The notes under the pieces are model-generated. The model made no database searches and had not been told where the DNA came from. It was given only the letters and a program-made list of their open reading frames with translations. Shown in pieces: positions 1 through 6,484 of a DNA stretch of 16,568 nucleotides. Origin of the DNA: UBA685 sp002299005 (GTDB lineage: Bacteria > Pseudomonadota > Alphaproteobacteria > Puniceispirillales > Puniceispirillaceae); assembly GCA_963966775.1 (NCBI GenBank), contig CAXAAH010000033.1:1-16568 (forward strand), given 5' to 3'. Made by a program: the position numbers and the translations under genes. Position 1 is the first letter of the stretch, and the number at the start of each line of letters is the position of its first letter.

Positions 1-1
1 T

Positions 2-448
2 TTGATCTCTACCTATGGCTATTGCTGTGATATTTCGCGCACATGGCTTGTCGGTGAGGCAAAGCCAACAGAGGCGCAAAAGACGCTGTATCGTGATGCG
101 TATGAGCATGTGATGACGAATATCGCGCTGATTAAGCCCGGGATGAGTTTCGCACAAGTCACAAAAGAGGCCCACCGTCTGCCAGAAAAATATCGGGCGT
201 TGCGTTACGGCGTCTTGGCGCATGGGATTGGTCTTTGTGATGAATACCCGTCTATTCGCTATCCTGAAGATGTCGAAGAACATGGCTATGGCGGCACAGT
301 TGAGGTCGGCATGACCTTATGTGTGGAGGCCTATACGGGCGAGGTTGGCGGCAAGGAAGGCGTCAAGCTAGAAGAGCAGGTCGTCGTGACAGATGAAGGC
401 TGTGTGCCCCTATCATCTGCGCCTTATGAGGATGAGTTCTTGAATTAA
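2..448 (+). CDS. DddP-like M24-family metalloenzyme, C-terminal part (5' end outside window)
   Basis: This is the C-terminal 148 residues of a creatinase/aminopeptidase-P-fold (M24) protein; the frame is open at the window edge, so the start lies upstream. Numbering from the first complete codon, the fragment has D10 (in CCDISRTW), Y69, H74 and D80 (in HGIGLCDEYP), E109 (in CVEAYTGE) and E124 (in KLEEQ). Adding 297 gives D307, Y366, H371, D377, E406 and E421, which I recall as the iron ligands and proposed catalytic residues of the DMSP lyase DddP, with no gap needed. DddP cleaves dimethylsulfoniopropionate to dimethyl sulfide and acrylate in the cytoplasm. The first two metal aspartates and the N-terminal half are not visible. 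It could be a DddP relative with another activity or a true Xaa-Pro peptidase. The M24 fold is near certain; DMSP lyase activity is an inference. It converges on hpt with a 32-bp gap and no clear terminator. Confidence 0.88.
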   Translation: MISTYGYCCDISRTWLVGEAKPTEAQKTLYRDAYEHVMTNIALIKPGMSFAQVTKEAHRLPEKYRALRYGVLAHGIGLCDEYPSIRYPEDVEEHGYGGTVEVGMTLCVEAYTGEVGGKEGVKLEEQVVVTDEGCVPLSSAPYEDEFLN

Positions 449-480
449 GCCGGTTATTAATTTGGCCGTAAGTTTGGCTG

Positions 481-1020
481 TTATTTTTGAACGACCGCAA
501 TATGAGGCAGATTGCGTCCTTGCTGGGCGTAATCAATGCCATAGCCAATGACAAACTCATCTGGAATATCAAAGCCTGTCCAATCAATCGGCACGTCAAC
601 TTCGCGGCGTGATGGCTTGTTGAGAAGCGTGCAGATAGACAGCGATTTTGGCGCGCGTGTTTTCAAGATTTTGATCACTTGCGACAGGGTGTGGCCCGTA
701 TCGATGATATCTTCGACAATCAGCACATCTCTGTCCTTAATGTCGGTTTCCAAATCTTGGATAATGCGCACTTGGCGTGATGAGACCATCGCATTGCCAT
801 AGGATGAGACGGTCATGAAATCGACCTCTACCGGCAAATCAAGATGGCGGACAAGGTCAGCGATAAAGACAAATGAGCCGCGCAAAAGACCGACGACCAC
901 CAGCTGTTTTGTATCAGCATATTGGGCGGTTATCTCATGCGATAGCGCGTTAATGCGGGCGGTAATCTCTGCCTCAGATATCAAAATGTCAATCTGCTCG
1001 CCGGTCGATAAAACAGCCAT
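481..1020 (-). CDS. hpt: Hypoxanthine phosphoribosyltransferase
   Basis: This cytoplasmic purine-salvage enzyme joins hypoxanthine (and often guanine) to PRPP, giving IMP or GMP and pyrophosphate. The type I phosphoribosyltransferase PRPP loop is clear as VEDIIDTG at about residues 102-109, with the acidic pair E103/D104. Near the N-terminus GLLRGSFVF (about 44-52) forms the usual pyrophosphate-loop region, and DEFVIGYGIDY near the C-terminus is the Hpt-type nucleobase-binding end. At 179 residues it has the normal length for bacterial Hpt. Two ATGs compete, at 1026 and 1020. I chose 1020 because the only weak ribosome-binding stretch (GAAAAAG) lies 8 bases before it, too close to the other. 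It is divergent from the dehydrogenase at 1254 and convergent with the M24 gene. I see no operon partner. Confidence 0.95.
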   Translation of the reverse strand: MAVLSTGEQIDILISEAEITARINALSHEITAQYADTKQLVVVGLLRGSFVFIADLVRHLDLPVEVDFMTVSSYGNAMVSSRQVRIIQDLETDIKDRDVLIVEDIIDTGHTLSQVIKILKTRAPKSLSICTLLNKPSRREVDVPIDWTGFDIPDEFVIGYGIDYAQQGRNLPHIAVVQK

Positions 1021-1194
1021 AATCACATCACTTTTTCAATTAATCGCAAAATAAAGCACGCCTCAAAAGGCCACTTGTTTTTTTGTTGTATCACTCAACG
1101 CCGTGTCTGAATAGTGATTTATGCGCGTGATTTTACCCTGCGGATAACGCGCTATTGGCCTTGCGTAAAATTCGTTCTAGGTTAGAGCAAAGTT

Positions 1195-1216
1195 ACGCAA
1201 GATAGACGCAAGATAG
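1195..1216. repeat. Perfect 11-bp tandem duplication upstream of the dehydrogenase gene
   Basis: The unit ACGCAAGATAG occurs twice head to tail (1195-1205 and 1206-1216), ending 37 bases before the ATG at 1254. It sits in the hpt/dehydrogenase divergent region, probably in the 5' leader. It may be a replication-slippage duplication or a pair of direct half-sites; the sequence alone does not decide. Confidence 0.8.
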
Positions 1217-1253
1217 ACACAAAAGACCGAACGGGCATGAGGAGAGATTGATT

Positions 1254-2126
1254 ATGGCAAAAGTCGCATTTTTGGGGATGGGTGTTATGGGCGCGCCAAT
1301 GGCCGGTCATCTGGCAAAAGCAGGCCATGATGTCACGGTCTATAATCGCACGACGCAAAAGGCGGCTGATTGGGCCAAGGCGCATGGCGGGGCCTATGCC
1401 GCGACGCCAAAAGAGGCCGCACAAGGCGCTGAATTTATCTTTGCTTGTGTCGGCAATGATGAGGATATTAAGGCCGTCACTTTGGGCGATGAGGGCGCGT
1501 TTGCCGCGATGGGCAAGGGCAGTCTTTTTATCGATAACACCACCGCCTCAGCAGATGTCGCACGTCACTTGGCAGATGAGGCAAAGGCGCGTGGTTTTGG
1601 CTTTTTGGATGCGCCTGTCTCTGGCGGTCAAGCAGGGGCGGAAAATGGCAAGCTGACGGTGATGGTTGGCGGTGCGCAGGGTGATTTTGAACGTGCCGCA
1701 CCGCTGATGGCTTGCTATGGGGCGAAGGTGACTTTGATGGGTGCCTCTGGTGCGGGGCAATTGACAAAGATGGTCAATCAGATCTGTATCGCTGGTCTGG
1801 TGCAAGGCCTGTCGGAGGCGCTTAATTTTGGCCAAAAAGCCGGCCTTGATATGGACAGTGTTCTGGATGTTATCTCTGGCGGTGCGGCGCAAAGCTGGCA
1901 GATGGTTAATCGCGGTCATACGATGACAAAAGATGAGTTTGATTTCGGTTTTGCGCTTGATTGGATGCGCAAAGATTTGGCGATATGCTTTGCCGAGGCA
2001 GAGCGCAATGGCGCTAAATTGCCGGTCACAGATATCGTCTCTGGGTTCTATGATAAATTATCGGCACAAGGGTTTGGGCGCAATGATACCTCTGCGCTGA
2101 TACGCCTGCTCAGAGATAAAAGCTGA
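1254..2126 (+). CDS. NAD(P)-dependent beta-hydroxyacid dehydrogenase (3-hydroxyisobutyrate dehydrogenase / glyoxylate-succinic semialdehyde reductase family)
   Basis: The protein has 290 residues, the usual length for this family. The Rossmann motif is at 8-13 (GMGVMG), followed by NRT at 31-33, where an arginine after the second strand usually favours NADPH. The substrate-binding signature DAPVSGG is at 119-125, and the catalytic lysine is K172 with N175 in GQLTKMVNQ. Members reduce semialdehydes such as succinic semialdehyde, glyoxylate or tartronate semialdehyde, or oxidise 3-hydroxyisobutyrate; the sequence does not fix which. The facing gene is gabD, so a succinic semialdehyde or 4-hydroxybutyrate link is attractive but inferred. 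The start is decided by AGGAGAG at 1240-1246, seven bases before the ATG at 1254; a TTG six bases upstream would sit too close to it. A strong terminator follows. Confidence 0.93.
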   Translation: MAKVAFLGMGVMGAPMAGHLAKAGHDVTVYNRTTQKAADWAKAHGGAYAATPKEAAQGAEFIFACVGNDEDIKAVTLGDEGAFAAMGKGSLFIDNTTASADVARHLADEAKARGFGFLDAPVSGGQAGAENGKLTVMVGGAQGDFERAAPLMACYGAKVTLMGASGAGQLTKMVNQICIAGLVQGLSEALNFGQKAGLDMDSVLDVISGGAAQSWQMVNRGHTMTKDEFDFGFALDWMRKDLAICFAEAERNGAKLPVTDIVSGFYDKLSAQGFGRNDTSALIRLLRDKS

Positions 2127-2139
2127 GAGATAAAAGCTA
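2112..2139. repeat. 14-bp tandem duplication across the stop codon
   Basis: AGAGATAAAAGCTG (2112-2125) is followed at once by AGAGATAAAAGCTA (2126-2139), with 13 of 14 bases matching. The duplication covers the last codons and the TGA stop of the dehydrogenase gene, so the second copy lies just after the stop and before the terminator. Confidence 0.8.
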
Positions 2140-2155
2140 AGGGACGCCAAAAGAC

Positions 2156-2194
2156 AAAAGGCTCTTGCAGATAGGTTTGCAAGAGCCTTTTTTT
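2156..2194 (+). terminator. Strong Rho-independent terminator shared by the convergent dehydrogenase and gabD genes
   Basis: A perfect 10-bp stem, GGCTCTTGCA (2160-2169) with TGCAAGAGCC (2178-2187), encloses an 8-base loop and is followed by seven T residues (2188-2194). Four A residues before the stem (2156-2159) extend the pairing and give a short U-tract on the minus strand. It should therefore work well for the plus-strand gene and less well for gabD. Confidence 0.92.
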
Positions 2195-2223
2195 AAGGTG
2201 CAAGATTGCGCGGCGAGGGGGGC

Positions 2224-3690
2224 TTAGATGCCGCCCACCACCATCAATTTCATTTCCAAGAATTCATCCACCCCATGCACAGATCCTTCTCTGCCAAGGC
2301 CGGAGGCTTTGATGCCGCCGAACGGGCCAACCTCAGATGAATAGGCGCCTGTATTGGCGATGACCATGCCATATTCAAGCGCTTCACCAACGCGGAAAAT
2401 ACGGCCGACATCCTTTGTGAAATAATAGGCGGCAAGACCGAAAATCGTATCATTGGCAGAGGCGATGACCTCTTCTTCTGTCTCGAATTTGAACAGAGCC
2501 GCGACAGGGCCAAAGGTCTCTTCTGAATAGAGCTGCATATCCGCATTTGCGCCTGTGATAACTGTCGGCTCAAAGAAGGTGCCGCCAAGCGCGTGTGGCT
2601 TGCCACCTGTTAAGACCTCGCCGCCTTTGGCAAGCGCGTCTGAGACATGTGATTTCACTTTCTCAAAGCCTTGCGCATCAATGATTGGGCCTTGGGTGAC
2701 CTCTGCATCAAAGCCGTCACCGACTTTCATTTCGGCAACTTTGGCGGCAAGTGCGGCGGCGAATTTATCATAGATGCCAGCTTGCACAAAGACGCGGTTG
2801 GCACAGACACAAGTCTGGCCCGCATTGCGATATTTAGACGCGATGGCACCTTCGATTGCCTCATCTAGATCCGCATCATCAAAGACGATAAGAGGCGCGT
2901 TGCCGCCAAGCTCTAGCGAGATTTTCTTGATGGTTTCGGCTGATTGACGCATGAGGATGCGGCCAACTTCGGTGGAGCCTGTGAAGGTCAGCTTGCGGAC
3001 GCGATCATCTTCGCACATCACAGAGCCAACGGCCGGGCCATCATTGCTTGTCACGATGTTGATGATACCAGCAGGCACGCCTGCGCGATGCGCCAATTCG
3101 GCCAAGGCAAGGGCGGAGAGCGGTGTTTGCTCAGCCGGCTTTAGCACACAAGCACAGCCAACCGCGATGCCGGGGGCGACTTTGCGCGTGATCATCGCAT
3201 TTGGGAAATTCCACGGGGTAATCGCGCCAAAGACACCGACAGGCTGGCGCAGGGTCAGCATTTTTTTATCCGCAAACGGGCTTTCTAGCACTTCACCTTG
3301 GACGCGCTTGGCTTGTTCGGCGAACCATTCAATAAAGCTGGAGCCATAGCCAATCTCGCCCTTCGATTCGGCCAAAGGCTTGCCCATTTCGGCTGTGAGG
3401 ATGATGGCTAAATCATCGGCATTTTCCATGCAGAGATCATACCATTTGCGTAAAATCGCGGCGCGTTCCTTGGCGGTCTTTGCGGCCCAAGCAGGCTGGG
3501 CGGCATGGGCGGCGTCAATCGCCTTTGCCATCATATCCGCGCCGCAATCAGCGACAGATGCGACCAATGCCCCATCGACAGGATTGGTGACATCAAATCT
3601 TTTATCGCCCGTCGCGCTCACAAATGCGCCATTAATATAGGCATCTGTTTTTACCAGTGATTTATCTTTTACAAGGCTCAGTAAATCCAT
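2224..3690 (-). CDS. gabD: NAD(P)-dependent succinate-semialdehyde dehydrogenase
   Basis: This aldehyde dehydrogenase superfamily enzyme oxidises succinic semialdehyde to succinate in the cytoplasm, the last step of GABA and 4-hydroxybutyrate breakdown. Its 488 residues match GabD length. Visible motifs are ITPWNFP (157-163) with the oxyanion asparagine N161, the cofactor loop FTGST (236-240), the general base E260 in LELGG, and the nucleophile C294 in GQTCVCANR. A second cysteine at 296 gives the C-x-C pair that forms a redox disulfide in human SSADH. Glutarate-semialdehyde dehydrogenase (DavD-like) is a close alternative. The ATG at 3690 is preceded by AGAGGAGAGG on the minus strand, a strong ribosome-binding site. 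It converges on the dehydrogenase at 1254-2126, and an inverted repeat lies upstream. Confidence 0.94.
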   Translation of the reverse strand: MDLLSLVKDKSLVKTDAYINGAFVSATGDKRFDVTNPVDGALVASVADCGADMMAKAIDAAHAAQPAWAAKTAKERAAILRKWYDLCMENADDLAIILTAEMGKPLAESKGEIGYGSSFIEWFAEQAKRVQGEVLESPFADKKMLTLRQPVGVFGAITPWNFPNAMITRKVAPGIAVGCACVLKPAEQTPLSALALAELAHRAGVPAGIINIVTSNDGPAVGSVMCEDDRVRKLTFTGSTEVGRILMRQSAETIKKISLELGGNAPLIVFDDADLDEAIEGAIASKYRNAGQTCVCANRVFVQAGIYDKFAAALAAKVAEMKVGDGFDAEVTQGPIIDAQGFEKVKSHVSDALAKGGEVLTGGKPHALGGTFFEPTVITGANADMQLYSEETFGPVAALFKFETEEEVIASANDTIFGLAAYYFTKDVGRIFRVGEALEYGMVIANTGAYSSEVGPFGGIKASGLGREGSVHGVDEFLEMKLMVVGGI

Positions 3691-3726
3691 GATGCCTCTC
3701 CTCTATCGCGTCATTGTGTTTCGGTG

Positions 3727-3741
3727 GTTAAATGGTTTAAC
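3727..3741. promoter_or_regulatory. Perfect inverted repeat in the gabD / TauE divergent region, possible operator
   Basis: GTTAAA (3727-3732), TGG, TTTAAC (3736-3741) form a perfect palindrome with a 3-base centre. It lies 37-51 bases upstream of the gabD start, where a repressor could block gabD transcription. I cannot assign a regulator family. A 15-base site of this kind could arise by chance in this AT-richer gap. Confidence 0.35.
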
Positions 3742-3830
3742 TTGGGGCGGCGCGCATGATGCACACCTCGTATCTTGGCGTCTACCCTATCAGCTATCAT
3801 AGTTGCTGGGCAAATTAAAGGTGAACGAAT

Positions 3831-4661
3831 ATGGCTCTGATTGATACTCTTTTTCCGCTATTTTTGCCTTTGATTATGACGGGCATGTTCTCAGGCTTTA
3901 TTGCCGGGCTTTTGGGGGTTGGCGGCGGTATTGTGATCGTGCCTATTTTGGCCTTTGTGCTTGAATCTAGCGGGATTGCTACCAGCTTTTCGATGCATAT
4001 TGCGATCGGCTCGTCATTGGCCATTATTGTGCCGACCTCGGTGATTTCGGCGCAGGCGCATTACCGCCTTGGTAATGTTGACCGCGATTGTATTCGAAAG
4101 CTTGGCCCGTTTGTGTTTTTGGGCGCGCTTGGCGGGGCGATCATTGCCTATGGGCTGGATAATGCGGCGCTCAAAGCGCTGTTTGGGACGCTCGCAGTTT
4201 TGATTGGGCTGTTATTTATGGTGCGCGTGATCATCTTGCATAAGGGCCTGCCAAGCTTGGTGCCGCGTGCCTTTATCGGCGGTGCGATTGGGATTGTGTC
4301 CGCCTTGGTCGGCATTGGCGGCGGGTCTTTGACGGTGCCGACATTGGCCGCATGCGGCTGGGAGATGCGCCGTGCGGTTGGAACATCTGCGCTGATGGGG
4401 CTTGTTATCTCTATTCCGGGGATGATCAGCTTTATGATTGTTGGCCTGAGAGCGGCCCCTGATGTGGCGCTTGTGACAGGCTTTGTGTGGTGGCCGGGGG
4501 TGATTGTTATCGCGGCGGCGGCGGCTTTGACAACGAAATTCGGGGCGCAGGTCTCAGCCAAGCTTGACCAAGCACAATTGCGCCGGATCTTTGGCGTGTT
4601 TTTGATCATTGTTGGCTCACGCCTTATCTATGGTGGCCTGACAGGTCTGGGGCTTGTCTGA
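3831..4661 (+). CDS. TauE/SafE family (formerly DUF81) membrane protein, putative sulfite/organosulfonate anion exporter
   Basis: This is an inner-membrane protein of 276 residues with about eight hydrophobic segments and the internal duplication typical of TauE/SafE. The two glycine-rich repeat signatures are GLLGVGGGIVIVP (about 26-38) and ALVGIGGGSLTVP in the second half. Family members are linked to export of sulfite, sulfoacetate or related anions, but substrates are known for few, and nothing here fixes one. The start is supported by AAAGGTG about 8 bases before the ATG. It is divergent from gabD, and its TGA lies 3 bp from the end of the convergent gamma-carbonic-anhydrase gene. I see no hairpin terminator between the two. 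If the upstream M24 gene is a DMSP enzyme, a sulfur-compound exporter nearby would be of interest, but the genes are not in one operon. Confidence 0.9.
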   Translation: MALIDTLFPLFLPLIMTGMFSGFIAGLLGVGGGIVIVPILAFVLESSGIATSFSMHIAIGSSLAIIVPTSVISAQAHYRLGNVDRDCIRKLGPFVFLGALGGAIIAYGLDNAALKALFGTLAVLIGLLFMVRVIILHKGLPSLVPRAFIGGAIGIVSALVGIGGGSLTVPTLAACGWEMRRAVGTSALMGLVISIPGMISFMIVGLRAAPDVALVTGFVWWPGVIVIAAAAALTTKFGAQVSAKLDQAQLRRIFGVFLIIVGSRLIYGGLTGLGLV

Positions 4662-4664
4662 GAT

Positions 4665-5261
4665 CTAGTCTGTGTCTGGAAGCGGGCGCGGCGTGAAATA
4701 CTGATACGGCCCGCCAGCCTCGCCCAAGCGATAGGCTCTGCCCAATTCGATATAGCGCAAGGCAGATGTTGAAAGGGCCGCCACCTCATCTGCGCTTAAA
4801 TCACGCATTTTCTTGGCAGGGCTGCCGGCCCATAGCTCGCCAGAGGGGACGCGCTTGCCGGGTGTGACCATCGCCCCTGCCGCGACCATCGCTTGGGGCT
4901 CTATTATCGCGCCATCCATGACAATCGCCCCCATGCCGACAAAGCTCTCATCACCAAGCGTGCAGGCATGGATAATCGCGCTATGGCCGATGGTAACATG
5001 CTTGCCAATGATGGTGGGATAGCGGGACGAATCAATATGAACAACGCTGTTATCTTGGATATTTGTGCCAGCACCGACGGTGATATAATTCGCATCTCCG
5101 CGCAAGGTGACATTATGCCAAATCGAGCAATCATCACCAATACGCACCGCGCCAGATACCACCGCAGAGCCGGCGATAAAGGCTGTGTCGCTAATCTGCG
5201 GTGATAGGCCCATAAAATCTTCGATTAAAGGGCCGTTATTTTGCTTTAATTTATCTGACAT
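4665..5261 (-). CDS. Gamma-carbonic anhydrase family protein (left-handed beta-helix, YrdA-like)
   Basis: The 198-residue protein is built of hexapeptide repeats of the left-handed parallel beta-helix, seen in repeated I/V-G-x patterns from about residue 28 to 150. The three metal-binding histidines of the gamma class are present at H75 (VVHID), H93 (IGHS) and H98 (IIHAC). The supporting R54, D56 and Q69 sit in NVTLRGDAN and NIQD. Such proteins form trimers with metal at subunit interfaces; many bacterial members have weak or no proven carbonic anhydrase activity, so the function is a family-level call. I take the ATG at 5261, with GGAA eight bases upstream on the minus strand, over an in-frame TTG at 5273. 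It is divergent from sodB and ends 3 bp from the TauE/SafE gene. Confidence 0.92.
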   Translation of the reverse strand: MSDKLKQNNGPLIEDFMGLSPQISDTAFIAGSAVVSGAVRIGDDCSIWHNVTLRGDANYITVGAGTNIQDNSVVHIDSSRYPTIIGKHVTIGHSAIIHACTLGDESFVGMGAIVMDGAIIEPQAMVAAGAMVTPGKRVPSGELWAGSPAKKMRDLSADEVAALSTSALRYIELGRAYRLGEAGGPYQYFTPRPLPDTD

Positions 5262-5329
5262 CTTGATTTCCAAAATTCTGCTTTATCTGTTAAAACAATA
5301 GCGCATGGCATAGTGCCAATACCAGTTTT

Positions 5330-5359
5330 TTGACCAATGGTAATTTTTTTACCTAAAAG
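5330..5359 (+). promoter_or_regulatory. Possible sigma-70-type promoter of sodB
   Basis: TTGACC (5330-5335) is separated by 18 bases from TAAAAG (5354-5359), about 40 bases before the sodB ATG. The -35 is good and the -10 is mediocre (4 of 6), with T-rich sequence between. No operator is recognisable. Confidence 0.3.
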
Positions 5360-5399
5360 TGACCCCAATCATAAAATGATAACCCTAAAGGAGACGATA

Positions 5400-6002
5400 A
5401 TGGCCTTTGAACTTCCAGACCTTCCTTATGCGTATGATGCTCTTGCCGATAAAGGTATGAGCCAAGAGACACTTGAGTTTCACCATGATTTGCACCACAA
5501 AGCCTATGTCGATAATGGCAACAAGCTGATTGCGGGCACAGAATGGGAAGGCAAGTCGCTTGAAGATATTATCACAGGCACCTATCAGGCGGGGTCTGTG
5601 GCGCAAAATGGTATCTTTAATAATGCCTCACAGCATTGGAACCATATCCAATTTTGGGAAATGATGGGCCCTGCTGGCAATGCGATGCCATCTGAGCTTG
5701 AAAAGGCAATTAATGAGAGCTTCGGGTCTGTTGAGAGCTTTAAAGATGAGTTCTGTGCCGCGGGTGCCGCGCAATTTGGTGCTGGCTGGTGCTGGCTTGT
5801 CAAAGACACAGATGGTGGCTTGAAAGTGACAAAGACCGAAAATGGTGTGAACCCTCTTTGCTTTGGTCAGACAGCTTTGCTTGGTTGTGATGTGTGGGAA
5901 CATTCCTATTATATCGACTTCCGCAATAAGCGCCCTGTCTATTTGACAAATTTCTTTGATAATTTGGTCAATTGGGAAAATGTCGCTTCTCGCCTTGGCT
6001 AG
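5400..6002 (+). CDS. sodB: Superoxide dismutase [Fe]
   Basis: This cytoplasmic enzyme converts superoxide to hydrogen peroxide and oxygen. The 200-residue length is normal. The four metal ligands are visible: H28 (in EFHHDLHH), H82 (in NNASQHWNH), D164 and H168 (in DVWEHSYY, the Fe/Mn-SOD signature). Q78 in NNASQ occupies the position that marks iron-type rather than manganese-type enzymes, where the equivalent glutamine is in the C-terminal domain; metal choice is still an inference. The ATG at 5400 has a clear AAAGGAG at 5387-5393, so an in-frame extension upstream to 5337 is not needed. A probable terminator follows. It is divergent from the gamma-carbonic-anhydrase gene and appears to be a single-gene unit. 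Confidence 0.97.
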   Translation: MAFELPDLPYAYDALADKGMSQETLEFHHDLHHKAYVDNGNKLIAGTEWEGKSLEDIITGTYQAGSVAQNGIFNNASQHWNHIQFWEMMGPAGNAMPSELEKAINESFGSVESFKDEFCAAGAAQFGAGWCWLVKDTDGGLKVTKTENGVNPLCFGQTALLGCDVWEHSYYIDFRNKRPVYLTNFFDNLVNWENVASRLG

Positions 6003-6034
6003 TCCTCTAGAGGGCTAAAGAGCCAATAAAATGA

Positions 6035-6092
6035 AAAGAAGCCTCTTTTTTGATGTGCCTTTTGGGGGTGATATCATAAAAGGGGCTTTTTT
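6035..6092 (+). terminator. Probable Rho-independent terminator of sodB with a large structured loop
   Basis: AAGCCTCTTTT (6039-6049) pairs with AAAAGGGGCTT (6078-6088) through 11 positions with one T-G wobble, and flanking A/T pairs lengthen the stem. The 3' arm runs into six T residues (6087-6092). The 28-base loop is long for a terminator, but an inner 6-bp hairpin, CCTTTT (6058-6063) with AAAAGG (6078-6083), offers a shorter alternative ending at the same T-run. Confidence 0.65.
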
Positions 6093-6225
6093 GTGCCTTA
6101 TAATCACCCTAATTGGTCACTAGACAGACTTTGAGAGAGATTTGCATTCACTTATGAATCGCAATAAGCTGTATGTTCTGACGCGCTCTAATCGGCGCGC
6201 GATAGGTAAAAATAGGGGATATAAA

Positions 6226-6453
6226 ATGGGTGTTCTACTAGGCGTTTTTGGCTTTATCGCCATCGGTGTTTCGGATAGCGCGCAAGAATTCGCTAAACAT
6301 AGCAACGGGTCAAATTCCTATAGCATTGTGATGCCACGTGCCTGCGAGGAAGGCCTGCGCGAGACAGGCTATAGCTGGTCTATTGGCGGCGGTGTGATGC
6401 TAAAGCAAGATAATCTTGACGGCACTGTCGGTGATGTTTGCGAAGAAAAATAA
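6226..6453 (+). CDS. Small hypothetical protein with an N-terminal hydrophobic segment
   Basis: I do not recognise this 75-residue protein. It begins with a short hydrophobic stretch (MGVLLGVFGFIAIGV), which could be a membrane anchor or weak signal sequence. A polar region follows with two cysteines, in PRACEEG and in GDVCEEK near the end, and a glycine-rich SWSIGGGVM between them. If exported, the cysteines could form a disulfide. The start at 6226 is supported by AGGGGA at 6214-6219, six bases upstream; an in-frame extension to 6142 has no such site. The gene lies between sodB and the convergent argG, and its last codons overlap the argG terminator hairpin. It may be a lineage-specific gene, or simply open by chance; the ribosome-binding site favours the former. 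Confidence 0.5.
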   Translation: MGVLLGVFGFIAIGVSDSAQEFAKHSNGSNSYSIVMPRACEEGLRETGYSWSIGGGVMLKQDNLDGTVGDVCEEK

Positions 6454-6476
6454 GAGGCCGTTTCAGCCTCTTATTT
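6446..6476 (-). terminator. Rho-independent terminator of argG
   Basis: A perfect 11-bp stem, AAATAAGAGGC (6448-6458) with GCCTCTTATTT (6466-6476), has a 7-base loop. Read on the minus strand, it lies just after the argG stop and ends in five U residues (complement of 6450-6446). On the plus strand the arm covers the TAA stop of the small gene and may end that transcript too. Confidence 0.82.
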
Positions 6477-6484
6477 AGGATTTT

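Noticed and set aside
5262..5273. TTG start for the gamma-carbonic-anhydrase-like gene
   Set aside because: The ATG at 5261 has a better-spaced ribosome-binding site and gives the normal family N-terminus.
5337..5399. Upstream in-frame extension of sodB
   Set aside because: The clear AAAGGAG before the ATG at 5400 and the normal SodB N-terminus (FELPDLPYAYDAL) fix the start downstream.
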